The notes under the pieces are model-generated. The model was not told the origin of the DNA and ran no database searches. It saw only the letters and a program-made list of their open reading frames with translations. A program made the position numbers and the translations under genes. This document shows positions 16,745 to 27,152 of a stretch of 42,704 bases of DNA, piece after piece (within the stretch, counting starts at the first letter, position 1; each line of letters begins with the position of its first letter). The stretch is from an uncultured Alistipes sp. (GTDB taxonomy: Bacteria > Bacteroidota > Bacteroidia > Bacteroidales > Rikenellaceae): contig CALVFO010000011.1 of the NCBI GenBank assembly GCA_944326855.1, positions 1-42,704 on the forward strand, read 5' to 3'.

Positions 16745-16773
16745 CACGCTGTTTCAGATGAACGCAGCTATAC

Positions 16774-16848
<75 letters not shown>

Positions 16849-16851
16849 CTG

Positions 16852-16879
16852 AAGGTCGCCGGGAGAGCGACCTTTTTTT
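16852..16879 (+). terminator. Intrinsic terminator after tRNA-His
   Basis: AAGGTCGC (16852-16859) pairs with GCGACCTT (16867-16874), followed by a run of T to 16879. A short loop and a clear U-tract make it a strong terminator. Confidence 0.92.
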
Positions 16880-16997
16880 ATGTCTTGCCCCGGGCATTGC
16901 CTTGTGAAAGAGGCCTGCTCCCGCCGGAAAAATCGTTTGTCGGACCGTTATCCATAAAAGGAGTTCGTGGAAAATACGGCGGTAAATTCCTGATTCT

Positions 16998-18872
16998 ATG
17001 ACACAACTACCAGAATTCAGCGCATTGGGCCTCTCTTCGGAGTCTCTGGACGTGATTCGCGCCAAAGGGTTCGAACTTCCGTCGCCCATTCAGAAATTGG
17101 CCATACCCGTTTTGCTCGACCGGGAGAATACCCGGGATATTATCGCGCAGGCCCAAACCGGAACGGGAAAAACTGCCGCTTTCGGACTGCCCCTCGTCGA
17201 ACGCTTGCGCCCCAAACCGGCAACGGTACAGGCATTGATTCTGGTGCCGACCCGTGAACTGGCTTTGCAGGTTACGGAAGAACTGTTGTCGCTGAACCGG
17301 TACAGCCGCTTGTCGATCGCTCCGATTTATGGAGGGGCTTCGATGAACGAACAGTTGCGGCGTCTGGCCAAAGGGATTGATGTGGTGGTGGGAACGCCGG
17401 GACGTATCCTCGACCATCTGAACCGAGGAACCCTCGATTTGAGTGCCTTGCAGTTCCTCGTGCTGGATGAAGCCGACGAAATGCTCAATATGGGTTTTAT
17501 CGAAGACGTCGAGGCGATTCTGGCCGCCACGAATGAATTTCGGCGGATTTTGCTCTTCTCGGCCACCATGCCCCAACGCATTGTGGATTTGTCCCGGAAA
17601 TACATGCACGAAGTCCAGGTATTGAAAGTGCCGATGCAGGAAATGACCACGGAATTGACGGATCAGATCTATTTCGAGGTGCGTGAAAGCGACAAGTTCG
17701 AGGCCCTGACTCGCATTGTGGATGTGGAGCCCGATTTCTATGGCATCGTGTTCTGTCGAACGAAAGTGAGCGTGGACGAGTTGGTGAATCGACTCACCGA
17801 ACGCGGGTATGCCGCCGAAGGGTTGCATGGAGACGTCTCGCAGGGTCAGCGGGAAAAAATCCTGAAGAAATTCAAACAGAAACAGGCTACGATCCTGGTG
17901 GCCACCGACGTGGCGGCCCGAGGCATCGATATCAACAACCTGACGCATGTGATCAACTATTCGATGCCTCAGGATACCGAAAGTTACGTCCATCGCATCG
18001 GCCGGACGGGGCGGGCCGGCAATACGGGAACGGCCATTACCTTTATTTCGAGTTCCGAGTACCGGCAGTTCGGGGCTCTGCAACGACAGATCGGGACTTC
18101 GATCAAAAAGGTGGCGATCCCGACAGCTCAGGATGTGATCGAAATCAAAAAAACGAAAATCCATGAGGAGTTGGCCGAAATCATCGAAAATGAGACGTAC
18201 AGCGAATACCTGACGATGGCTCGTGAAATCCTTGAAGGCAAAGATCCTGAAACGGCTTTGGCGGCTCTGTTGCGGTTGGCCTTCAAAAACGAGCTGGAAG
18301 AGAGTCATTATCCGGAAATCCGCTCCATCAATGTCGATCGGCGGGGTACGGCTCGTCTGTTCGTGTCGATCGGGCGTCTCGACGGGTACGATCCCCGGAA
18401 ACTGGTGAAACTGCTTAAACGTGAGTGCGGGTTGACCGATAGTAAGATAGACGATATTCGGGTCATGGAGAGTTATTCATTCGTAACGGTCCCCTTCGCG
18501 AATGCAAGGGAGGTGATCCGCAGCCTGAATCGGCTGAATCGGGGAGGCCGTCCTCTGGCCGAGTTGGCCAAACCGGACGCTTCGGAGAACGGTCGGGTCG
18601 GTAAGAATGCCGGAAGGAACGATTCGGTCGGGTTGCAGGAGGGCCCCCGGACCGAAAAAGGCAGGAAAGCTTCGGCGAAAAAGGAACCCGAACGGCGGAA
18701 TCCGGACCGGGCCGGAGGCTCGGTCCGCAGAGCCTCTCAAACCCGCGGTCGTGAAACCTGGGAAAAGGATTTCGAAGAACTGATGGCCAATGCGACCGGT
18801 GCCTGGGGCGGGAAATCGGCTTTTGAGGATCGGAAAGAAAAACCGAAACGCCGAAAAACACCGAAACGGTAA
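16998..18872 (+). CDS. DEAD-box RNA helicase (DeaD/CsdA-like)
   Basis: ATP-dependent RNA helicase of 624 residues, likely acting in ribosome assembly, mRNA turnover or cold adaptation. All core motifs are present: Q motif (GFELPSPIQ, 24-32), motif I AQTGTGKT (52-59), Ia PTRELA (84-89), GTPGR (132-136), DEAD (157-160), SAT (188-190), ATDVAARGID (302-311) and HRIGRTGR (332-339). A DbpA-type RNA-binding domain follows at about 450-525 (RLFVSIGRLDGYDPRKLVKLL region). The tail from about 530 is basic and low complexity (Lys/Arg/Gly), as in other Bacteroidota homologues. It stands alone after tRNA-His; AAAGGAG lies about 40 bases upstream of the ATG. Confidence 0.96.
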   Translation: MTQLPEFSALGLSSESLDVIRAKGFELPSPIQKLAIPVLLDRENTRDIIAQAQTGTGKTAAFGLPLVERLRPKPATVQALILVPTRELALQVTEELLSLNRYSRLSIAPIYGGASMNEQLRRLAKGIDVVVGTPGRILDHLNRGTLDLSALQFLVLDEADEMLNMGFIEDVEAILAATNEFRRILLFSATMPQRIVDLSRKYMHEVQVLKVPMQEMTTELTDQIYFEVRESDKFEALTRIVDVEPDFYGIVFCRTKVSVDELVNRLTERGYAAEGLHGDVSQGQREKILKKFKQKQATILVATDVAARGIDINNLTHVINYSMPQDTESYVHRIGRTGRAGNTGTAITFISSSEYRQFGALQRQIGTSIKKVAIPTAQDVIEIKKTKIHEELAEIIENETYSEYLTMAREILEGKDPETALAALLRLAFKNELEESHYPEIRSINVDRRGTARLFVSIGRLDGYDPRKLVKLLKRECGLTDSKIDDIRVMESYSFVTVPFANAREVIRSLNRLNRGGRPLAELAKPDASENGRVGKNAGRNDSVGLQEGPRTEKGRKASAKKEPERRNPDRAGGSVRRASQTRGRETWEKDFEELMANATGAWGGKSAFEDRKEKPKRRKTPKR

Positions 18873-18899
18873 ACGTATCGCTTGATATGTTTGATATGA

Positions 18900-18940
18900 C
18901 AGAACGCCCCCCGCAGAGAATCTTTGCGGGGGGCGTTCTG
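18900..18940. terminator. Long stem-loop after the helicase gene
   Basis: A perfect 16-bp stem, CAGAACGCCCCCCGCA with TGCGGGGGGCGTTCTG, has a 9-base loop and lies 27 bases after the helicase stop codon. Very GC-rich and stable, but without a T-run on either side, so termination is likely but not textbook. Confidence 0.7.
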
Positions 18941-18978
18941 TAAATGGGTGCGAGGAGATGTCGGAACCGGCTGTGCGG

Positions 18979-19075
18979 TGACAAAGTGTCAGACGGTGTC
19001 AGCCATGGATCGGGCAGTTTGACGGATTTCCGGCCAAAAGTGTGTCAAATCATCTTTGGCATATTATATGCAAAA
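18979..19075 (+). promoter_or_regulatory. Putative heat-shock operator region of groESL
   Basis: TGACA-AAG-TGTCA (18979-18991) is a perfect inverted repeat; GTGTCAG recurs at 18986 and 18996, one helical turn apart, and TGTCA again at 19043-19047. Nearer the genes is GCATAT-T-ATATGC (19059-19071) with outer TTT/AAA flanks (19055-19075). No CIRCE sequence is seen. The position directly upstream of the chaperonin genes suggests a repressor or activator site; the binding protein is unknown. Confidence 0.45.
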
Positions 19076-19151
19076 ACAGGAGTGTCGCGGCGAAAAGAAA
19101 GCCGCCGGAAACGTTGAATCAAATTAATCATTAACTAAAAACCATACAACG

Positions 19152-19424
19152 ATGCAAGTAAAACCGTTAGCAGACAGAGTTCTGATCGAACCCAATCCCG
19201 CTGAAGAAAAAACCGCGGGTGGATTGATTATCCCCGATACGGCCAAGGAAAAACCGCTTTCCGGTAAAGTAATCGCCGCAGGTCCCGGTACCGCCGACGT
19301 AAAAATGGAAGTGAAAACCGGTGATCAGGTTCTTTATGGCAAATATGCCGGCACCGAAATCAACATCGACGGGAAAGACTATCTGATCATGAAACAGGGC
19401 GATATCCTCGCCGTATTGTCGTAA
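19152..19424 (+). CDS. groES: Co-chaperonin GroES
   Basis: Small heptameric lid of the GroEL folding chamber, 90 residues. It has [14 protein letters not shown] at the start, the mobile-loop region [18 protein letters not shown], and the ending [14 protein letters not shown], all typical. It is cotranscribed with groEL, 42 bases downstream. The upstream region carries candidate stress-control repeats. Confidence 0.98.
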   Translation: MQVKPLADRVLIEPNPAEEKTAGGLIIPDTAKEKPLSGKVIAAGPGTADVKMEVKTGDQVLYGKYAGTEINIDGKDYLIMKQGDILAVLS

Positions 19425-19454
19425 GCTACGACGAAAAAATCGTTTAATCGCTAA

Positions 19455-21101
<1,647 letters not shown>

Positions 21102-21244
21102 TCGTCCGTTCAGGTCGGCCAGCAGGGCCCTCCGAGAGGAAGGAGCTTTGATGAGACCGACATGTAGGAATAATTGAGCGCGAAAATCGAATGGTAGCGA
21201 AGATTATTCTGAAACTATAAAAGCGGGTTGACCGCATAAACGTT

Positions 21245-21290
21245 AAGTTCGGGAAGAGGTTTATCATAAACCTCTTCCCGAACTTTTTTT
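21245..21290 (+). terminator. Strong intrinsic terminator of groESL
   Basis: A 19-bp perfect stem (21245-21263 with 21267-21285) has a 3-base TCA loop and ends in a run of T to 21290. It follows the groEL stop codon by 143 bases, so the mRNA has a long 3' untranslated tail with smaller hairpins such as GCGG/CCGC. Confidence 0.92.
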
Positions 21291-22025
21291 GTAAGGATGG
21301 ATAATTCGTAATTAGAGTGTTCAATTTCAATCATTTTCTATAATTAAATAGATTTTTCATGAATAGTGGAATTAAAAAAGGTAAATATTGCTATAAATGA
21401 ATGAAAAAAATTATATTTGTTAAAAATAGGGGTAAATGATATGACTTTCCTTATGAACTTGGAATACAGAACTTTTTGGAGCGTCATTATTGGAGTGGAA
21501 ATATAAGTTCGAATCTCTTTGAAATATTTGTTACGAGGTTTATGTTATATTTTGCAGTAGTCTTGGAGACTTTGCGGTAAGCCATATGGACTTTGTCCCA
21601 TGTGATAGAGAAGAGGATGATTTTAGCTAAGATAAAAAAGAGGCCATAGTGTTAGTCATAAATGTTGGTATAGGCGACATCTGTGTGTGAATGGACAGGA
21701 GACAAAAAATATTGTTTATAAAAGCGATTTGCAAACGTTCCGAACCTCAAAATAGGTGTATTCGATTCGTTGAAATAGAGGTTGGATGTGTCTGATGGGT
21801 TTGATGAATGCAGAGCCCATTTAAAAAAAGAGCCTTGGATAATTTTCCCATGGGCATGACGGTGACTTTATAATGGTCGGGAACAATGTTCTTTTGATTT
21901 CTGGATCTGGATTTTTGTGATTATGGATTTCAGTGCTGATACTGATATCGCGAAAATGGTTGAGGATGCCGTTAGCCTTCAAATTGTAGCACGGATATCA
22001 TAATATCCCCCCAATGAATCTGATT
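21291..22025. other. AT-rich gene-free region
   Basis: About 735 bases of markedly more AT-rich DNA than the neighbouring genes, without an intact gene on either strand. It contains the possible decayed minus-strand frame listed separately. The contrast in base use suggests acquired or decaying DNA and continues toward the lipoprotein gene that follows. I see no insertion-sequence ends or tRNA in it. Confidence 0.55.
21487..21997 (-). pseudogene. Possible decayed protein-coding frame (unidentified)
   Basis: On the minus strand one frame is open for 58 codons (21997-21824). A second frame is open for 71 codons (21867-21655), meets one stop (TAA at 21654-21652) and continues for 54 codons to a stop at 21489-21487. 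In such AT-rich DNA about eight stops would be expected over that second frame. The reading gives protein-like segments such as NRFYKQYFLSPVHSHTD and ITWDKVHMAYRKVSKT, and the frames could be joined by one frameshift. I cannot name the family, and chance or skewed composition remains possible. Confidence 0.3.
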
Positions 22026-24335
22026 ATGAAAAAAAGTGTACTTGTATCTCTGTTTGTGGGCTTATTTGTGAGCCTGACTTCCTGTCAAAAGGACGATACT
22101 TCATCCTTGGAACAAGGTTCAAGTTCTACTTCGACCTTGATTGTGACGATTCCTCAGGGTATCGAGACGAAAGCCGCCGCCGATTACGGGCACGGTGATA
22201 AGATTAACCGTTGTATATTGGAGATTTACAGGGATGGTGAATTGTATGGAGAGCGCCAGGTAGCCGCCGTAACGGGATCTCAGGTTACGTTCAGCGGTCT
22301 TCGGTTGATCTCATCTCAGACGTATGATTTTGTATTGTGGGCCGACTGTGGAGACGGTACGTCCGATGCTTATTACAATACGTCGGATCTGAGTGCAGTC
22401 ACGGTGAACAAGGCCTATACCGGGAACGATGACGGTTTCGATGCTTTTTATGCGAAAGAGACGTATCAGGTAGATGGCAGTTTTACCAAGGACATTACCT
22501 TGCAACGTCCGTTCGGTCAGTTGAACGTGAAGACAGGAGATCTGGCGTCGATTCCACATGAAGATCTCCAGCCAACTCATGTACAGGTTTCGTTTCAGTC
22601 GATTCCTACCACGTTCAATGTGTTGACGGGAGAGGCAGGCAATCCCCAGTCGGTCACCTATACGGTTCCCATAGAAGATGCCTCTACGGGAGATCTGACC
22701 GTAGATTATATTCTGGCGACACCGGAACAGGCCGAGTTGGCCGATTTTTCGATGACATTCCTGAATGGGACCACCCCTATTGTGACCAACGACAATTTCC
22801 GGAATATCCCTATTCGTCGCAATTATCGCACCAATGTTTCGGGGAATCTGGTGACTAAACAAGGTGTATTGGATATTCAAGTTGAGAATGGTTTTAGCAA
22901 TGATCCCATTCCCTGGGATGGGGTGTCGGAAAAGGCCCCTGATCGGCAACTTGAAATGGTAGAAGGTATCCTTTATGAAGTACATTACATTTATGAACCG
23001 GCGGAGTTGGCCTGGGAGGCTAATCCTGAGAACATAACGGTAGAACAACGCTTTATTCGGCTGTGTGGAGATATAGATATGGGGGGCCATCCTTGGACTC
23101 CGATTTCTAATTATGACAGATCAGAATCGCTCGGGTTTCGTGGGGGATTTGATGGTCAGGGCTATCGTATACTCAACCTGAATTGTCAAAACGATAAAGA
23201 TGGTTATGGAGCAGGTCTGATAGGTGTTCTCAATGGTGGTTTCGTGCAGAACGTGACTATAGAAAACGGAACTATTAGTAATGTCTATGACTGTGCCGGT
23301 GCCATCTGTGGAGTAATGCTGGGTTCCGCTAAGGTGGAAGGCTGCCATTCGGTGAATGTGAATGTTCAGGCAGGAAGTGCTGCGGGAGGTATTGTGGGTC
23401 GTGCTTATGGGACATCCAATGAGATCAGAAATTGCCGCAATACCAGTACCGTAACCGGACTCGAAAAGTGCGGTGGTATTGTAGGCATTGCCAGCAATAA
23501 TGGAACAACCGTCATTGAAAACTGCTATAACAGTGGGAAGGTATATGGGGGAAATGCAGGTTCTGCCGGGATTCTGGGTTATGCCGGGCCCACTAAAAAT
23601 ACGATTTCTGACTGTAGGAATACCGGAGAAATCGGAACCTCTCAGGATAAATTTGCCGCAGGGATCGTTGCCTATCAAGCCTCGACCGAAGCGGATGGCT
23701 TGATCATACAGAATTGCACCAATGAAGGAGCCATTGTCGGTATGGATGCGGGAGGAATATATGGCATTCCGGGAGCAAGTCAGCCGGTCATGATTTCCTC
23801 GTGTACGAATACAGGATTAGTGACGGGATCGTCTCGTGCAGGAGGGATAGCCGCTCGGGCCGGTTCGGGTGAAATAACCAGTTGTGTGAATGAGGGCAAT
23901 GTCCGTGCCGCCATGACGGACAAAGGGGTTGCCGGAGGTATCGTCGGGGATCTCGGCGAGGCCAAGATCAATCTTTGCCAAGGGGGAGGCGCTTCGGCGG
24001 ATATTACGGCACAATATCCGGGAAGATTGGTCGGACATGTTGCCAATAAGCCATACAAACCGGAAGATGTGGAAGCCAGTTTGCTCATTGACGATGCCAA
24101 CGGCGATGATTATACGAATATCCGCACGATTGGAGCGATGGGCCTTTATACTTCGTGGTCGAATATCAATATCGAACAAGGCACTCTGCATGGATTCCCG
24201 GCTATTGATGGTCAGGCTTCAGGGTATGTGAAAATCCATACCAATGCATCGTGGGATCAATATTTGGGTCAGACAGGTGTATGGTATTGTCGTCCCGACG
24301 GCCAGAATCAATGGATCAAAGAACGCGAATTGTAA
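22026..24335 (+). CDS. Surface lipoprotein with fimbrillin-like N domain and GLUG-type repeats
   Basis: A 769-residue lipoprotein from ATG 22026 (an ATG 12 bases earlier is also possible). The signal peptide ends in the lipobox LTSC with Cys20, and the following Gln-Lys-Asp-Asp fits the Bacteroidota lipoprotein surface-export signal, so surface exposure is predicted. Residues about 35-300 resemble the fimbrillin-like DUF6562 type (VTIPQGIETKAA, then strand-rich sequence). After the GDIDMGGHPWTPI motif, residues about 340-670 hold repeated GLUG-like beta-solenoid units (GFDGQGY, AGGIVG, CGGIVG, SAGILG, GDLGEA). A C-terminal segment ends in a Trp/Tyr-rich motif. Adhesion or matrix binding is plausible. 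Codon and base use are more AT-rich than in the neighbouring genes. Confidence 0.8.
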   Translation: MKKSVLVSLFVGLFVSLTSCQKDDTSSLEQGSSSTSTLIVTIPQGIETKAAADYGHGDKINRCILEIYRDGELYGERQVAAVTGSQVTFSGLRLISSQTYDFVLWADCGDGTSDAYYNTSDLSAVTVNKAYTGNDDGFDAFYAKETYQVDGSFTKDITLQRPFGQLNVKTGDLASIPHEDLQPTHVQVSFQSIPTTFNVLTGEAGNPQSVTYTVPIEDASTGDLTVDYILATPEQAELADFSMTFLNGTTPIVTNDNFRNIPIRRNYRTNVSGNLVTKQGVLDIQVENGFSNDPIPWDGVSEKAPDRQLEMVEGILYEVHYIYEPAELAWEANPENITVEQRFIRLCGDIDMGGHPWTPISNYDRSESLGFRGGFDGQGYRILNLNCQNDKDGYGAGLIGVLNGGFVQNVTIENGTISNVYDCAGAICGVMLGSAKVEGCHSVNVNVQAGSAAGGIVGRAYGTSNEIRNCRNTSTVTGLEKCGGIVGIASNNGTTVIENCYNSGKVYGGNAGSAGILGYAGPTKNTISDCRNTGEIGTSQDKFAAGIVAYQASTEADGLIIQNCTNEGAIVGMDAGGIYGIPGASQPVMISSCTNTGLVTGSSRAGGIAARAGSGEITSCVNEGNVRAAMTDKGVAGGIVGDLGEAKINLCQGGGASADITAQYPGRLVGHVANKPYKPEDVEASLLIDDANGDDYTNIRTIGAMGLYTSWSNINIEQGTLHGFPAIDGQASGYVKIHTNASWDQYLGQTGVWYCRPDGQNQWIKEREL

Positions 24336-24668
24336 TTCTCTATTGGCAAGCTCGTTGGAGATATGCTGCAATCTCATAGCGGTTTTTGACTCATGGATGG
24401 GAGAGAGTATCCAGAGTTTATGCTTGGAGTGTCAGGATTGATTATGGCCATGAATGAGGCTTCAGGAAGAGCCAGTTGCTATTCCGACTTGCCCTTTGTT
24501 CTGATCCCATACATGACAATAGAAGGTGAAGTCATGCGGCTATGTGACAGATACAGAGGAACCTAAACCATGGTTTTGGTATATTTTGGTTTTATGACAC
24601 GTTTTGCACAGAGCGACTCTATGGAACGCATATAGCGTGTATTCTGTAAAACGATTTTCTGTTCAATT
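24336..24668. other. Gene-free gap between convergent genes
   Basis: About 333 bases between the lipoprotein and radA stop codons. I see no gene, no RNA and no strong terminator; only a weak GTAAAA/TTTTAC pairing lies near the radA end (24648-24675). Composition is close to that of the AT-rich region left of the lipoprotein gene. Confidence 0.5.
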
Positions 24669-26045
24669 TTACGGTTTCGAATTTCCGAACAGCACTTTCG
24701 CCAGTTCTTCGATCTTATGGACGTATAGAATGTCGATACCTTGGGGCGGCTTACCCAGATTTTTGCGTAAATAACCGGAGACAACGATACGCCGAAAACC
24801 CAGTCGGGCGGCTTCGCTGATCCGTTGTTCGCTGCGTGGAGCCGGGCGTATCTCGCCCGACAGGCCGATTTCGCCCGCTAAGGCCGTGCCGTCGAGAATA
24901 GGCCGGTCGAAATAGGATGAGAGAATGGCGGCAACAATGCTGGTGTCCAGCCCGGTGTCATTCACTTTGAACCCGCCTGCAAAGTTCAGAAAGACGTCTT
25001 TGGTGTACATCTTCAATCCGACCCGTTTTTCGAGAACGGCCAACAGCATGTTCAGACGTCGAGAATCGAATCCCGTGGCTGAACGTTGGGGCGTACCGTA
25101 AGCCGCCGTGCTGACCAGCGCCTGGGTTTCGATCAGGTAGGAACGGGCACCGTCCAGCGCCGCTCCTACGGCAATCCCGCTGAGCGGTTCTTCGTAATGA
25201 GAAAGCAGAATTTCCGACGGATTGCTCACCTCGACCAGTCCCTCGCCCCGCATTTCGAAAACCCCGATTTCGTATGTGGCTCCGAACCGGTTTTTAATGC
25301 TGCGCAGGATGCGGTAAATGTTGTTATTGTCACCTTCGAATTGCAGGACCACATCCACGATGTGTTCCAGGATCTTGGGACCGGCGATGATTCCGTCTTT
25401 GGTAATATGACCGATCAGAATGACCGATGTGTGGGTTTGTTTGGCGTATTTGAGCAGCAGGGCGGCACATTCGCGAATCTGGGAGACACTGCCCGGCGAG
25501 GAGTCGATGGTGTCGCTGTGGATCGTTTGGATCGAGTCGATGACCACCAGCGTCGGATCGTAGGCTGCCATTTCGCGCAGGATGTTTTCCAGATTGGTTT
25601 CGCTGTAAATGTAGCACTCTTCGTTACGGACTCCGAGACGCTCGGCCCTCATCTTGATCTGGTGGGCCGACTCTTCCCCTGAAACATAGAGGGTTTTCAG
25701 ACCGGTTCCGTGCAGGGCGATCTGCAGACTGAGGGTCGATTTCCCGATTCCCGGTTCGCCGCCCAGCAAAACCATCGACCCCGGAACGAGCCCTCCCCCC
25801 AAAACCCGATTGACTTCGTGTCCGGGAAGCAGGGTGCGGCTGTATTCTTCCTGACGGATTTCGCGTACCGGGAGCGGACGGTTCCGTTCGCCTTCCGGAG
25901 CGAATGAGGGTGAATGGGGCTTTTCTTTGGCGACTACCTCTTCGACAAAGGTATTCCACTCCCCGCAAGAGGGACATTTGCCGACCCACTTGGCCGATTC
26001 ATAACCGCAGTTGCGGCAGAAAAAGCTCTTTTTGAGTTTCGCCAT
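24669..26045 (-). CDS. radA: DNA repair protein RadA (Sms)
   Basis: RecA-like ATPase that aids branch migration during recombinational repair. The protein of 458 residues has an N-terminal C4 zinc finger (Cys10, Cys13, Cys24, Cys27), Walker A GEPGIGKST (96-104), Walker B-like LVVIDSIQT (about 166-174), the RadA-specific KNRFG motif (251-255) and a Lon-protease-like C-terminal domain (from about 280). The gene is intact and of normal length. It faces the lipoprotein gene convergently and lies 42 bases from the threonine aldolase gene on the same strand. Confidence 0.97.
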   Translation of the reverse strand: MAKLKKSFFCRNCGYESAKWVGKCPSCGEWNTFVEEVVAKEKPHSPSFAPEGERNRPLPVREIRQEEYSRTLLPGHEVNRVLGGGLVPGSMVLLGGEPGIGKSTLSLQIALHGTGLKTLYVSGEESAHQIKMRAERLGVRNEECYIYSETNLENILREMAAYDPTLVVIDSIQTIHSDTIDSSPGSVSQIRECAALLLKYAKQTHTSVILIGHITKDGIIAGPKILEHIVDVVLQFEGDNNNIYRILRSIKNRFGATYEIGVFEMRGEGLVEVSNPSEILLSHYEEPLSGIAVGAALDGARSYLIETQALVSTAAYGTPQRSATGFDSRRLNMLLAVLEKRVGLKMYTKDVFLNFAGGFKVNDTGLDTSIVAAILSSYFDRPILDGTALAGEIGLSGEIRPAPRSEQRISEAARLGFRRIVVSGYLRKNLGKPPQGIDILYVHKIEELAKVLFGNSKP

Positions 26046-26087
26046 GGCTCAAAAGCTAAAATACAACGATTCGGGGCTCGGTCAGGA

Positions 26088-27113
26088 TCAGGCTTGCAGC
26101 GCCTGACGCAAGGTATCGATAAAGCCGTCGATATCTTCGCGGGTGGTATCGAACGAACACATCCAGCGAACCTCTCCCCGCTCCTCATCCCAGTCGTAAA
26201 AGAAATAACTTTCCCGCAACTTTTCGGCTGCCTGACGGGGCAACAGGGCGAACAGCCCGTTCACTTCAACCCGTTGAGTGAGCTGTACCTCGGGGATTTC
26301 AGCCAACCGTTGGGCCATGTAAGCAGCTGATGCGTTCGATCGGGCCGCCAGTTCCAGCCAGAGGTCATCGCGCAGGTAGGCCTCGAACTGGGCGGCGATA
26401 AACCGCATCTTGGAGGCCAGTTGCATGAGTTGTTTCCGTTCGTAAGGGGCGTTTTTTGCGAATTCCGGCCGCAGGAAAATAACCGCTTCGCCCAGCATCA
26501 TGCCGTTTTTGGTCCCTCCGAAAGAGAGGGCATCTACTCCTGTATCGGTAATCATGGCCCGCGGAGATACCCCCAAAGCGGCTACCGCATTGCCGAAACG
26601 GGCACCGTCGACATGCAGATACAATCCGTGGCGATGGGCTTGATCTGCCAGAGCCCGGATTTCGTCCACCGTATAAAGGGTGCCCAGTTCGGTGGGTTGC
26701 GAGATGGAGACAACGCCCGGTTGGCTGTGGTGTTGGAACCCGAACCCGTGCAATTGGGTGGCAACCAAGGCCGGAGTCAGTTTCCCGTCGGGCGTATCTA
26801 CACTCAGAAGTTTGCAACCGGTCTGGTGCTCGGGGGCTCCGCATTCGTCCACGTTGATGTGAGCCGTGCGGGCACAGATGATCGCGTTGAAAGAACGGGT
26901 CAATGTGCGTAAGGCCAACACATTGGCCCCCGTTCCGTTAAAAACCAGAAAAGGTGTGGCCTGCGGGCCGAACAGTTCGCGGAACTGTTCCGTAACCCGG
27001 GCCGTTACGGGGTCTTCCCCGTAAGCAAACACATGATCGGTGTTGGCGGCTGCGATGGCCTCCAGAATTTTCGGGTGGATTCCCGAATGATTGTCGCTTC
27101 CGAAACTGCGCAT
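26088..27113 (-). CDS. Low-specificity threonine aldolase
   Basis: Pyridoxal-phosphate enzyme that splits threonine (and allo-threonine) into glycine and acetaldehyde. The 341-residue fold-type I protein shows the start MRSFGSDNHSGIHP, the cofactor-stacking region AHINVDECGAPE (84-95), LHVDGAR (166-172) and the PLP lysine in SFGGTKNGMM, Lys202. All are typical of the ltaE/beta-eliminating lyase family. The enantiomer preference is not readable from sequence. It is followed by radA on the same strand, separated by a 42-base gap. Confidence 0.93.
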   Translation of the reverse strand: MRSFGSDNHSGIHPKILEAIAAANTDHVFAYGEDPVTARVTEQFRELFGPQATPFLVFNGTGANVLALRTLTRSFNAIICARTAHINVDECGAPEHQTGCKLLSVDTPDGKLTPALVATQLHGFGFQHHSQPGVVSISQPTELGTLYTVDEIRALADQAHRHGLYLHVDGARFGNAVAALGVSPRAMITDTGVDALSFGGTKNGMMLGEAVIFLRPEFAKNAPYERKQLMQLASKMRFIAAQFEAYLRDDLWLELAARSNASAAYMAQRLAEIPEVQLTQRVEVNGLFALLPRQAAEKLRESYFFYDWDEERGEVRWMCSFDTTREDIDGFIDTLRQALQA

Positions 27114-27152
27114 GGTATGATTTAAAAAAGAAAGCCTCCGGGACTCTCCGGA

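Noticed and set aside
17007-18308. Long minus-strand frame opposite the helicase gene
   Set aside because: It lies antisense to an unambiguous DEAD-box helicase and shows no motifs.
18979-19075. CIRCE operator for HrcA
   Set aside because: The classic inverted repeat (TTAGCACTC-N9-GAGTGCTAA) is absent; only TGTCA-type repeats are seen.
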